Shown: positions 21,733 to 31,839 of the stretch, piece after piece
Layout: each line of letters opens with the position of its first letter
Numbering within the stretch: the stretch's first letter is position 1
From: Hordeum vulgare subsp. vulgare
Lineage: Eukaryota; Streptophyta; Magnoliopsida; Poales; Poaceae
NCBI RefSeq assembly: GCF_904849725.1
Contig: NC_058521.1
Location: forward strand, 342,162,638-342,226,637
Reading direction: 5' to 3'
Length of the DNA: 64,000 nt
Position numbers and translations under genes: made by a program
Notes under the pieces: generated by a model
What the model was told of the DNA's origin: nothing
The model's database searches: none
The model's input: only the letters and a program-made list of their open reading frames with translations

Positions 21733-22803
21733 ATGAGGAGGTTCTTGAGAGGCTCGTCAAGCCATGACCCCAAGGATGATGGGAGTCAGAAAAAGCCCAA
21801 GTATACGGTCCCTCGAGTCGCGGAAGTTCGAGCGTGCGAGTGGCCAAGCGACGTGTTCTTACGCGCCACTGGAATTTATGAGGACTGTTATCACTTGGTG
21901 GAGAACGTAGGCCTTACCACCTTTGTTGAAGATAAGTGTTCGCAATACCTCCTCCTCACTAATATCTTTGTACAAAGCTTTAACTTCTATCCGAGGAAGA
22001 ATCCTCCTATGGTTGAGTTTAAACTTTATGATGTCCCCCAGCGCATGTCACTCCAGGATTTTTGCAATGTTTGCAAACTACCTTATGTTGGGGATATTCA
22101 TGAACCTCGTCCACGGGACTTGGAAGCTTTTATAGATACAGTTGTTGTAGAAGAGGAGAGAGGAGTGTCTTGTGCTAGAGCTGCTAGCATTCATTTTCCT
22201 GTGCTTCGGTACTTCTCACTATTCGTGGGAAAATGTTTGGTTGGCCGTGGGAAAGCTGGGTCACTTAGTTCCCCAGATCTTGCGGTATTGCGCGAAGCCC
22301 TTTATAACGATAAAACTTATAGCTTGGGTGCTATAGTAGATCAACGGTTGAACCTTAACCATTCTAAAGGTGTTGTCTATGGAGGTATCTACGCTACCCG
22401 TCCTGCCAAACACTTTGAGATACCCATTAGACTAGAGGAGGAAGAAGAGATGCTTCTTCCCGAGAGATATCTAGATTACGATAGCATGGTTCGCCATGAC
22501 TTTCTTGATAGAGATATAGGTGGAAGGATGATTTATAACCTGGTATTTAGTCAGGGTACTCGTGAGACTATTACTTTGCATGCTCCTTCTTTGTTCAATC
22601 TTCATCCAGGCAGGTACATTATTATGCCCTCGGACATCTATGCATATTGGGGCTTGGCCCAACCACAGGTGCCCGTGCCCGAGCCGCCAGTCAAGTACCA
22701 GACGCCAGTTTATCAGTGGGAGCTAAAGGAGCTCACACAGCAGTGGCATCCACAGTCCACTCCGGAGTACCCAGGAGCTGGTTATTTCCCTCCTTGGGAG
22801 TAG
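21733..22803 (+). CDS. RT-D Athila ORF1-type protein, 356 aa
   Basis: An uninterrupted frame I recognise as the ATHILA ORF-1 family (Pfam PF03078 by memory). Recognisable stretches are the FYPRKNPPMVEF/LYDVPQRMSL segment at residues about 80-103, KLPYVGDIHEPRPRD at about 115, and SIHFPVLRYFSLFVGKCL at about 154. The C-terminus is proline-rich. Its role is unknown; it is not homologous to known retroviral envelope or polymerase as far as I can see. It sits where pol would be. It has no stop or frameshift although the LTRs are noticeably diverged, which argues for use. Start chosen at the first ATG after the leader. Confidence 0.85.
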   Translation: MRRFLRGSSSHDPKDDGSQKKPKYTVPRVAEVRACEWPSDVFLRATGIYEDCYHLVENVGLTTFVEDKCSQYLLLTNIFVQSFNFYPRKNPPMVEFKLYDVPQRMSLQDFCNVCKLPYVGDIHEPRPRDLEAFIDTVVVEEERGVSCARAASIHFPVLRYFSLFVGKCLVGRGKAGSLSSPDLAVLREALYNDKTYSLGAIVDQRLNLNHSKGVVYGGIYATRPAKHFEIPIRLEEEEEMLLPERYLDYDSMVRHDFLDRDIGGRMIYNLVFSQGTRETITLHAPSLFNLHPGRYIIMPSDIYAYWGLAQPQVPVPEPPVKYQTPVYQWELKELTQQWHPQSTPEYPGAGYFPPWE

Positions 22804-22824
22804 ACCAAGTTAGGCCAAAAGCCT

Positions 22825-22838
22825 AAGCTTGGGGGAGT
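22825..22838 (+). promoter_or_regulatory. Internal copy of RT-D polypurine tract
   Basis: AAGCTTGGGGGAGT, identical over 14 bases to the tract at 24744-24757. It lies 21 bases after the Athila ORF stop. Confidence 0.6.
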
Positions 22839-24743
22839 ACGTGTTCTCACCGACTTTACATTCTTGCTTATGCTTTCACTTTGTTAGCCGGTGTTCACAC
22901 TTTGCCACTGTATCATCCGTGCTAGTTTTATTTTCTTTTTCTCGTCTTCTATTTGTGTGTCTGTCTAGTTTGAGAAAAACCAAAAAGATTTTCTTTTTTC
23001 TTCTTTTGCTTGTTGGGAGCTTTCCCGTGTAGATAGTTTCCTTTTTCTTTGGGTCAAGGTAGAAGATGTTGGTCACAATGTTTAGTAGCTCTTGCATGCA
23101 TACCTGTTTAGCTTTCAAAGAGCCATATTACTTTGTCTTCTCCTTTGTGTTTGCCTGCAGATTCCAGCGTAGTCCAATGCACGAGCACGCTTATTATTGT
23201 TCACATCGTTCGGTCGTGCAAGTGAAGGGCAATAATGACGATATATGATGAAGTGACTGAGCCTGGAAAAGCTGGTATGAACTCGATCTATTTTTTTTTT
23301 GTAAATATGACTAGCTCATCAAGCCCGATTCAGCTTTGTTGTGAGAGAAACATGTTTGCAATGACAACTTAGAGATCATAGTTGCTTATGCCATGCTTAC
23401 TTAGCTAGGAGCTTATAATGGTTTGTCTTGGTTGCCAACATGAATGTTGAGATGACTATGATGTAGTATGATAGGATGGTATCCTCCTTTGAATGTTTCA
23501 AGTGGCTTGACTTGGCGCATGTTCACGCATGTAGTTGAAACAAAATGAACATAGCCTCAATGATGTTCATGTTCATGGTGATTTATGTCCTACTCATGCT
23601 TGCACTCGATGTTAGTTAATCACAATGCATTTTGATAAATATTGTCGCTCTCTAGTTGGTCGCTTCCCAGTCTTTTGCTAGCCTTTACTTGTACTAAGCG
23701 GGAATACTGCTTGTGCATCCACCTCCATAAACCCAAAGTTGTTCCATATGAGTCCACCATACCTACCTATGTGCGGTATCTACATGCCGTTCCAAGTAAA
23801 TTTGCATGTCCCACTCTCTAAACCTTCAAGAAATAATCTGTTTTGCATGCCCGAACCGCTCATGTGGTGACAGGGGGCTATTGGTATCTTCCATGTTAGG
23901 TGTGTTATCCTCGATAGGTGTTTCTTCACTATCATTCACGAGAAAGGGGCCGGTAATTGGAATTCCCAGTTCCATGCTCAAATCGAAAACATAATTGCAA
24001 ACAAAACTCCCCCAGGATTGTTGTTGGTATGGACGGTACCCGAGGACTCGGCTAGCCGTGGAGTGTGATTGATAGGTGGTGGGGGAGTCAAAACTTTACT
24101 TTTCTGTTTGGGAACCGCCTATAGCATGTGTAGCGTGGAAGATATTGAGAACTCTTAGTCATTGCTTGACAATGAAAGCATGCCAACCAAAATTATTATC
24201 TCTGTTTTCAAAGCTTGAGCTCTGGCACCTCTGCAAATCAATGCTTCCCTCTGCGAAGGGCATGTCTATTTATGTTCCTGTTGAGTCATCCTCCTCTTAC
24301 AAAAAGCACCAATTAGAGAGCACCTCTGTCATTTTTATGCTTTGCTTTTAACTGTGTTGAGTGTGACTATACGTGGATCTTCATTCCCATGAATTACAAT
24401 GTTTAGTCAGCCCTTGGTCTTTTAAGGTGCTCTGCATTTAGGTTTTGCAATCTCAGAAAGAGCTAGCGAGATACCAACTATTTGTACTGCTTCATGTTGT
24501 TTTGATTGAAGTGTTAACACTTGAGGCTTATTATTATTTGCTCGCTAGTTGATTATGCCATTGATATGAGTTTACCGTGAGACCTAGATGTCATTTGCTT
24601 TTGTGGTTCGCTTGTGATGTTGCTAAAATTCTAGTTGTGAGTTAGACATAGTTGCAACAACAAGATCAAACAGAGTTCGCCAAAGTTTTTCTTTTGTCTC
24701 TCTCACTTTGTCAACTGAGTTGCTTGAGGACAAGCAAGGCTTT
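22839..24743 (+). other. RT-D 3' non-coding internal region
   Basis: About 1.9 kb without a convincing frame. Short frames here are not protein-like. No structure beyond T-rich tracts at 22900-23040 was seen. Confidence 0.7.
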
Positions 24744-24757
24744 AAGCTTGGGGGAGT
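24744..24757 (+). promoter_or_regulatory. RT-D polypurine tract
   Basis: AAGCTTGGGGGAGT lies directly before the 3' LTR start. Confidence 0.8.
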
Positions 24758-26336
24758 TGATACGTCTCCATCGTATCTACTTTTCCGAACACTTTTGCCC
24801 TTGTTTTGAACTCTAATTTGCATGATTTGAATGGAACTAACCCGGACTGATGTTGTTTTCAGCAGAATTGCCATGGTGTTGTTTTTGTGCAGAAATGAAA
24901 GTTCTCGGAGCGTCCTAAAAATTTACGGAGATTTTTTCTGGAATAAAAGAAAAATACCTACGCAAAGATCCACGTGAGGGGGCGTGCCAGTAGGCCACAA
25001 GCCCCTGGGTCACGGCCACCCCCTATGGCCGCGCAATAAGGGCTTGTGGGGCCCACGTGGCACCATCGCCCCCAATCTCAGTTCTATATCTTCCGTTTCG
25101 CCTGGAAAAAAATCAGAGAGAAGGTTTCATCGCGTTTTGCGATACGGAGGAACCGCCACATCATGTTCTTCATCTGGAGGGCAGATCTGGAGTCCGTTTC
25201 GGGCTACGGAGAGGGGAAATCGTCGCCATCGTCATCATCAACCTTTCTCCATCGACAATTCCATGATGCTCTTCATCGTTCGTGAGTAATATCATCGTAG
25301 GCTTGTTGGACGGTGATGAGTTGGATGAGATCTATCATGTAATCGAGTTAGTTTTTTACGGGGATTGATCCCTAGTATCCACTATGTTCTAGATTGATGT
25401 TGCTACTACTTGGCTATGCCTAGTTCTTGTAACTAGGACCCGAGTGCCATGATTTCAGATCTGAACCTATTATGTTGTCGCCAATATATGTGTGTTTTAG
25501 ATCCTATCTTGCAAGTTGTAGTCACCTACTATGTGTTATGACTCGGCAACCCCGGAGTGACAATAGCCGGAACCACTCCCAGAGATGACCATAGTATGAG
25601 GAGTTCATGTACTCACCGCGTGTTAATGCGTTCGTCCGGTTCTTTATTAAAAGGAGAACCTTAATATCACGTAGTTTCCATTAGGACCCCGCTGCCACGG
25701 GAGGGATGGACAATAGATGTCATGCAAGTTCTTTTCCCTAAGCACGTATGACTACATACGGAATACATGCCTACATTAGATTGACGAACGAGAGCTAGTT
25801 ACATATCTCTCCGTGTTATATCAATTACATGATGAATCACATCCGTCACACTCGTCCATCACCAATCCACTGCCTACAAGTCTTTTACTACTGGTCCTCG
25901 CTACGTTACTTTGCCTAGGCTTGTCCCTTTCTACAAAAGGGATTGGGCCACTTTGCTGATGTCACTACTGCTGTTACTTTGCTGTTGTTGGTACTGCTGT
26001 TACTTGTTACTTTGCTGCTGCTGCTATTACTGTTCCTTGCTACTCCGCTGTTACTTGTTGCAAGACTTTGTTGGCGCTAACATCCCGTTAACCAGGCTTT
26101 TTCTGGCGCCGTTGCCGGGGATTGTCAAAGCTTTTTCTGGTGTCGTTGCTATCATACTACCTTGCTACTGATACTTTGCTTGCAGACACTAATCTTTCAG
26201 GTGTGGTTGAATTGACAACTCAGCTGCTAATACTTGAGAATATTCTTTAGCTTCCCCTTGTGAGCGAATCAATAAATTTTGGTTGAATACTCTACCCTCG
26301 AAAACTGTTGCGATCCCATACGCTTGTGGGACATCA
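24758..26336 (+). repeat. RT-D 3' LTR
   Basis: It matches 16549-18123 over its whole length and ends GTGGGACATCA. About 24 differences are visible by eye in the first 300 bases. A full tRNA-Asp primer-site match lies inside it at 26104-26124. Confidence 0.9.
26104..26124 (+). other. Primer-site copy inside RT-D 3' LTR
   Basis: TGGCGCCGTTGCCGGGGATT matches tRNA-Asp at least as well as the real site at 18134, yet lies 212 bases before the LTR end. The 5' LTR counterpart near 17894 has several changes. Confidence 0.6.
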
Positions 26337-26344
26337 GGAGGAGA

Positions 26345-27138
26345 CACCCAATATTTATACTGCTTCGGAACCACCTAAATTGAGGACGAGGAACTAGAAT
26401 CTTTGAAACACTTCCTTCAGTTCTCCACTTTGAGCAAAGCCGTTTCAGCCCTGAGAGCCAAGTTGTACACTGGTCGAACTCAGGAGGCTCGTGCAAGGCA
26501 AGGCCAACTGTATGTTTTTCTTCATACCACCTCTGAATGATAAATCTTGCTCTTCTGATATGGGATGTCCTGTTTAGCATACCGAGCCAGCTCCTGAAAC
26601 TCGACATTGTACTTGTACAAAGATGAGCTTCCTTGCTTCGAGCTCCTGAATTTCTCGCGCATATCTTCCACGAAACTAGCTGGAATATAATGAGCCCTGA
26701 AATACCTGCAGAAATCATCCCAGCTGATCATTATGTCACCTCTGGAATCCTTCAACTGTTGCCACCATTCTGCTGCATGACCCTTGAGCTAAAAAGTTGC
26801 AAACTTGACGAAGTCCTCTGGTTGCACATTACTACACTCGAAGTGCTTGTTCATGTCACGAATCCAGTCATCTGCGTCGAATGTATTGTCACAGGAAGTG
26901 AAGGACTTCGGCTGGTTCGCCAGGAATTGATTCAGAGATGGAAACTGATGTCCATCGTAGTTGAAATTTCCTTGCTGCTGATTGTTCCTCTCTTGCAACA
27001 ACTGAAGTAACATCTGAGTGTTTGCATGGTTGTAGCCATCACCGCTTGCCATGCCTCTGGAGGAGGATGCGGTGGCGGAGGAGGTGGTGGAGGATCAGCA
27101 ATCTCACAACCCGGATTCAGGAGAGTTGGTGGAGCCAT
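26345..27138 (-). pseudogene. gag: RT-C gag
   Basis: The minus-strand frame starts at about 27138 with MAPPTLLNPG and a proline run, shifts frame near 27050, then reads DADDWIRDMNKHFEC and, past an amber codon at 26789-26791, AAEWWQQLKD, WDDFCRYFRAHYIP and LARYAKQD. Further shifts follow near 26520. The order and motifs are those of Gypsy Gag. It is cut at 26337 by RT-D and continues at 16548. Gag would build the particle; this copy is broken. Confidence 0.8.
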
Positions 27139-28190
27139 CCTGGAGACGGACAACAACGTTAGCCTAGATTAAAATTGAAATACTAAGTTGAATCAACAGA
27201 CATAAATATCTGAACAAGAATACTTAGCAATTGCACTATAACTATAATTAGTAAGAATGCTTCCTCAAAGTAACTGCCGACAACATCTGATTCATAGCCA
27301 CTCATAAACCAAGTATGAGCTAGGATTGCTCAGAACAAATGTATGACAGAGATTCCATCTGATATTTTCATGGATATGATCGCAAGGGCTCGATCCTACA
27401 GTATCCATCATGTACAAGGAAGTGCACACGACATACAAAGCGTCCTCGGGTCGTAGAAAGCTACAAGGACTCTTTAATACACATTGAGAACCGCTGTAAG
27501 ATGACCGTGAACTAACAAATCCACTGAATGTCGAATCCCAACCTCACATCATGCATATGTTGGAAGATTGTCCTATAAGTAACTACCTCAGTTCCCACCT
27601 AAGAACTCCCAAAAAATTTGGTCATGCAATCTGGTCCACGAATACAAGGAGTAATATATCACTCAACTCCTAGCATCTAACCCGTCCAATGTATCACATC
27701 CGTCAACACATAACCAGAGATCTCGGAAACTCATCTATCTCAGACCCTCGTAATCACAACGATACTAAGTATGGCGGTACTCCCGAACTCTCTGCACCAG
27801 TACTGGGGATGACGGGGTTATCTCGCCACTACTAGTATTGAAGCAATTTCGAACATCCTCCGTCCTGAGATACTAAGAAATCTGAATGATAATGATGTGC
27901 TCAAGAATTCCCTGGAGCTCAACTCCTCCGAATAAAATCAACACAGCGGGAGGCACCAAGACAGAACTCAGTCACATTGGTATCATATAGATTCCAAAAA
28001 TATCCACGTGATCCTAAAAAAATTGAGCGAGAAAAGGAGTAGAATTAAAATTTCCTAAGTCGTGAACCTCGCCAGAGCATAGAAGAGGAGAAAAAATAAA
28101 CCTACTCTCCGATATAACTAAGACTCAAAATAGTTTTTGCTAGACTCGACTCGGCCAATTTCGATCAATCAAAGGCTCCTATGGTCGTAA
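27139..28190 (-). other. RT-C 5' untranslated region
   Basis: About 1.05 kb between the primer site and gag. No frame or clear structure was seen. Confidence 0.6.
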
Positions 28191-28206
28191 GGCTATGATT
28201 ACCAAC
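28191..28206 (-). promoter_or_regulatory. RT-C primer-binding site, degenerate tRNA-iMet
   Basis: On the minus strand it reads TTGGTAATCATAGCC, which is the initiator-Met site with one extra base and one substitution. It lies just inside the LTR end. Confidence 0.6.
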
Positions 28207-28207
28207 T

Positions 28208-28371
28208 TGTAATGACCAAGATGCGGCACTTTCCTTATTTGGGGGCGAGGCCTCAAAAGGGGAAAGTGTCGCATCTAAGCGTATCGCAAGTAGCATAACA
28301 TATCCATTACAAGGTTGCCAAACATGGAAAGGAGTTACAAAGGGGTAAGGAAAAGCATTGGGGTTGTCACA
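28208..28371 (-). repeat. RT-C 5' LTR, apparently only 164 bp
   Basis: In element orientation it runs TGTGACAACCCC to GGTCATTACA. The right limit is where the Transposase_28-type coding sequence of the host fragment resumes. An internally deleted longer LTR is possible; the partner LTR is off-window. Confidence 0.55.
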
Positions 28372-29114
28372 CGGATGCACTAGGTAATCACCGCAGCCAT
28401 TACATCAATGATGGTTAGTCTGCAATGAGTGAGCATCTTGACCTTAGAGGATAGATGTTTCACTTCGGAACTCTCCTCTTGGGAGAGACTCTTCGGCCTC
28501 CAACTAAATCGCTTATTTAAAAGATCCACGGAGTATTCGGGAAGGCCCCTCCTAACTGGATCGAATAGGGGAACATCCTCGATATAAAACCGCTTCGAGG
28601 GCCACTCGTCGAGTTTCTGCTTCGTTGTCCCAATTAGGTGTCATGTGGCGCCTATATGCCACACTTCTGCTCTGCCCACTTCCAGGATTGTTGTTCCTCT
28701 GGTTCGGGGAACGTCGCAGAAATACCTTCTCAATAGATCAAAGTGCGGTTCGCAACCCAAGAACATCTCGCATAAGGCCATGAAGCCTGAGATATGGAGG
28801 GTGGAACCGGCAGTGAGATAGTGGAGTTGCAGCCCGTAAAATTGTAGTAAACCCCTTAGGAAGGGGTGAATGGGGAATCCCACCCCTCACAGCAGGAAGG
28901 GAACGAAGCAAACCCGATATCCCCCTTGTGGGGAAGGGAAGTTTTCTGCAAAGGCCTTCCCATCAATGGATGTCAGACTAGCGCGAGTAGGTGCGAGATC
29001 TGGTTGGGGAACATATCCCTGCGTTTCAAGCTCACGTAGGTGGAGGAGAGAGACAAAGGAACTGCCCTAGTCGCCTACAAGTGGATGGAGGGGGCGCGAA
29101 GAATAACCAGCCAT
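28372..29114 (-). pseudogene. Transposase_28-type Gypsy gag remnant
   Basis: The minus-strand reading starts at about 29114 (MAGYSSRPL), passes in-frame stops near 29080 and 28890, and includes GFPIHPFLRGLLQFYGLQLH, a stretch typical of the family Pfam calls 'putative gypsy type transposon' (Transposase_28). Past a frameshift near 28640 it continues through SWRPKSLSQEESSEV and LTIIDVMAAVI, then meets RT-C at 28372. It is the N-terminal half of a Gag-like protein of an element otherwise lost here. Confidence 0.7.
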
Positions 29115-29481
29115 GACTCGAGGGGTGTTAAGAGCTCTAGGGTTTCTTGGCAAGGCTCAGATGCGATAGGACCTCAAGACAGATTTTGATCCGTTTATAA
29201 AGGGCGCAACCTCCACTTGCTATAAGGAATGGTTCCTTCAAGGATTCCTAGAGGTGTTTTCCTATACAAAAGCATGCGAGAATAAAGGAATATTGTTAAT
29301 CTTTATGCAGAATTAAAATCCATGGGCCCCACGATGCTTCAGTAATCATGAGCCAGTCGGATACCAAGACCATCATTTGTTGCTTGGAGAGACGAAGGAA
29401 TACGCCTTGCAAGCCAAACACTTTGGGTGTAATCATCTGAAGACCCTGCACATCAGCATTGAAGGCTGGTTTGGGGGCTAC
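29115..29481. other. Junction between two element remnants
   Basis: The left part is upstream sequence of the minus-strand remnant and includes a TTTATAAA-like box near 29195-29205. The right part is the 3' internal end of a + strand element, with a purine-rich TTGGGGGCTAC just before 29482. The exact breakpoint is not clear. No gene was found. Confidence 0.4.
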
Positions 29482-29825
29482 TAAGGTAGTCCGGGATTAA
29501 GGGGTCCTCAGGTAGTCGGCTTACTATGAAGAGGTCAGCCTGATGGGTTGTGCCTATGATGGGCCAGGCTATGCGATTGTCTCGTATTCAATAAGGAGAA
29601 CCCGTAGACTGGCGTGGCGACCGAGTAAAGTTGAATAGGTCGATTGCATGTAACCCTAGCCCCCCCCCATGACTATATAAACTGAGGGTCCTCGTCCATA
29701 TATACATAATATTACACCTAGGGTTTAATATACACAATCTTGAGGTAGACTCTATAATCATCATCCACATCAACATGATCAAGCAGGACGTAGGGTTTTA
29801 CCTCCTCAAGAGGGCTCGAACCCGG
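29482..29825 (+). repeat. Truncated + strand LTR fragment
   Basis: It begins TAAGGTAGTCCGGGATTA (TG start changed to TA), has a TATATAAA box at 29674-29681, and holds the GACGTAGGGTTTTACCTCC stretch common near the end of several Triticeae Gypsy LTRs. It is cut at 29826 by RT-E. Confidence 0.65.
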
Positions 29826-31839
29826 TGTTGGGAATCGTAGTAATTTCAAAAAAAATCCTACATCATGCAAGGATCTATCTATGGAGAAACTAGCAACCAG
29901 CAAAGGGGTAGAGCATCTTCATACCTTTGAAGATCGCTAAGCAGAAGCGTTGCTAGAACGCGGTTGATGGAGTCGTACTCGCGTTGATTCAGATCGCCGT
30001 GGATTCCGATCTATTCACCGAATGACGGTGCCTCCGTATTCAACACACGTGAAGCCCGGTGACGTCTCCAACGCCTTGATCCAGCAAGGAGGGAGTAGAG
30101 GTTGAGGGAGAGCTCCGGCAGCACGACGGCGCGGTGATAGTGGAGCTGCGTTGTATTCTGACAGGGCTTCGCCAAGCACTACAGAGGATGAAGAGAAAGA
30201 GAGATAGGGCTGCACCAAGGAGAGATCAAACTTATGTCTCAAACAGCCCTAAAACTCCACATATATATAGGAGGAGAGGGAGGAGGGTACCCACCCTTTA
30301 GAGTTTCCACCCCAAAGGGTGCGGCAGCCCTAGATGGTGGAGAGGTGCCGCTGCAAGGTGGGCTTTGGGCCCAAGGAAGCCCCTCCACTTCTAGGGTTTG
30401 GCCTCTTACCCCTTTGTTGCACCTTGGGCTGATGGTGGTGGCACACCAGCCCACTTAGGGGCTGGTTCCGAAGCACCTATTGGCCCATGTAGCAATTTGG
30501 GGCTGGTGGCCCTTCCCGGTGGTCCCGGTACATTATCGGTGACGCCCGAAACATTTCTGGCGATCAAATCCTCACTTCCTGTATATGAATCTTTACCTCT
30601 GGACCATTCTGGAACTCCTCGTGATGTCTGGGATCTCATCCGGGACTCCGAACAACCTTCGGTAACCACGTACACTATTCCCATATAACCCTAGTGTCAT
30701 TGAACCTTAAGTGTGTAGACCCTACGGGTTCGGGAACCATGCAGACATGACCGAGACACCTCCCCGGTCAATAACCAACAGCGGGTCTGGATATCCATAT
30801 TGGTTCCCACGGTGATCTCATCAGATGAACCACGATGTCGGGGATTCGATCAATCCCGTATGCAATTCCCTTTGTCTACCAGTATATTACTTACCTGAGA
30901 TTCGATCATCGGTATCCCTATACCTTGTTCAATCTCGTTACCGGCAAGTCTCTTTACTCGTTCCGTAACACATCATCCCGTGGCTAATTCCTTAGTCACA
31001 CAGAGCTCAATATGATGATGGATTACCGAGTGGGCCCAGAGATACCTCTCCATCACACGGAGTGACAAATCCCATTCTCGGGTCGTACAACCCAATATAG
31101 ACTTTCGGAGATACCTTTAGGCCTCGTTTGGCACGGAGGGATTCAGGAGGTTTCGGGAGGAAAATCCCCGGAAGGGCCAGAAACCCCATAGAACCTCGGG
31201 CGCCCATTTGGTAAGAGGGTTTGCTTAGCGAATCCCCTCCGCTCCCCTTCAATCCCTTCCTATCCATGTGTTTCACTATCCTCCTCGAGGGACTGGTGGA
31301 AGCAAAGCCCCGAGGATTTGAGAGGATTGGGTGGAAGGAAGGGATTTACCAAATCCCCTCAAATCCCCTCCTCCCCAAACCTCCCCAATCCACTTCTACC
31401 AAACAAAGCCTTAGTGCACCTTTATAATCACCCAGTTACGTTGTGACGTTTGATACACCCAAAGCACTCCTACGGTATCCGGGAGTTGCATAATCTCATG
31501 GTCTAAGGAAATGATACTTGACATTAGAAAAGCTTTAGCATACGAACAACACGATCTAGTGCTATGCTTAGGATTAGGTCTTGTCCATCACATCATTCCC
31601 CAATAATGTGATCCCGTTATCAATGACATCCAATGTCCATGATCAGGAAACCATGATCATCTATTGATCAACGAGCTAGCCAACTAGAGGCTTACTAGGG
31701 ACACATGGTGATCTATATATTCACACATGTATTTCGGTTTCCGGTTAACACAATTATAGCATGAATAATAGACAATTATCATGAACTAGGAAATATAATA
31801 ATAACACTTTATTATTGCTTCTAGGGCATATTTCCATTA
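29826..31839 (-). repeat. RT-E 3' LTR
   Basis: It starts TGTTGGGAATCGTAG and ends at TTTCCATTA, where the terminal CA has become TA. A TATA-like TATATATA lies at 30261-30270. A MITE is inserted at 31120-31410. The polypurine tract GTGGGAGAC (minus strand) follows at 31840-31850. Confidence 0.85.
31120..31410. mobile_element. Tourist/Harbinger-like MITE, 291 bp
   Basis: It is flanked by TTA at 31117-31119 and 31411-31413. The ends are inverted repeats: GGCCTCGTTTGGCA on the left and GGCTTTGTTTGGTA on the right, with similarity reaching about 30 bases. It interrupts the RT-E LTR, which reads on normally on both sides. Size, TTA duplication and ends fit PIF/Harbinger MITEs. No frame of interest. 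Confidence 0.82.

Larger units (their letters stand above)
16549..26336 (+). mobile_element. RT-D: Athila-like Gypsy element with gag, protease and Athila ORF, no RT or IN
   Basis: This complete element has LTRs at 16549-18123 and 24758-26336 and flanking duplications GGAGA (16544-16548) and GGAGG (26337-26341). Its primer site matches tRNA-Asp. Internal order is gag, protease, an LTR-like spacer, an Athila-type ORF, and 2 kb without genes. It lacks reverse transcriptase, RNase H and integrase, so it needs these from another element. The LTR opening resembles the Triticeae Fatima group; this assignment is from memory. Confidence 0.92.
13726..28371 (-). mobile_element. RT-C: decayed minus-strand Gypsy element, split by RT-D
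   Basis: The pieces at 13726-16548 and 26337-28371 form one element once RT-D is removed. Order in element direction: LTR (28371-28208), primer site, 5' UTR, gag (27138-26345), then after the RT-D insertion the zinc knuckle and protease, reverse transcriptase, RNase H and integrase. The integrase is cut at 13726 by RT-A, so the rest and the 3' LTR lie left of the window. It carries many stops and frameshifts and is inactive. Confidence 0.85.

Noticed and set aside
30234..30688. Overlapping Pro- and Gly-rich frames
   Set aside because: They lie within the RT-E LTR near its promoter and have no domain.
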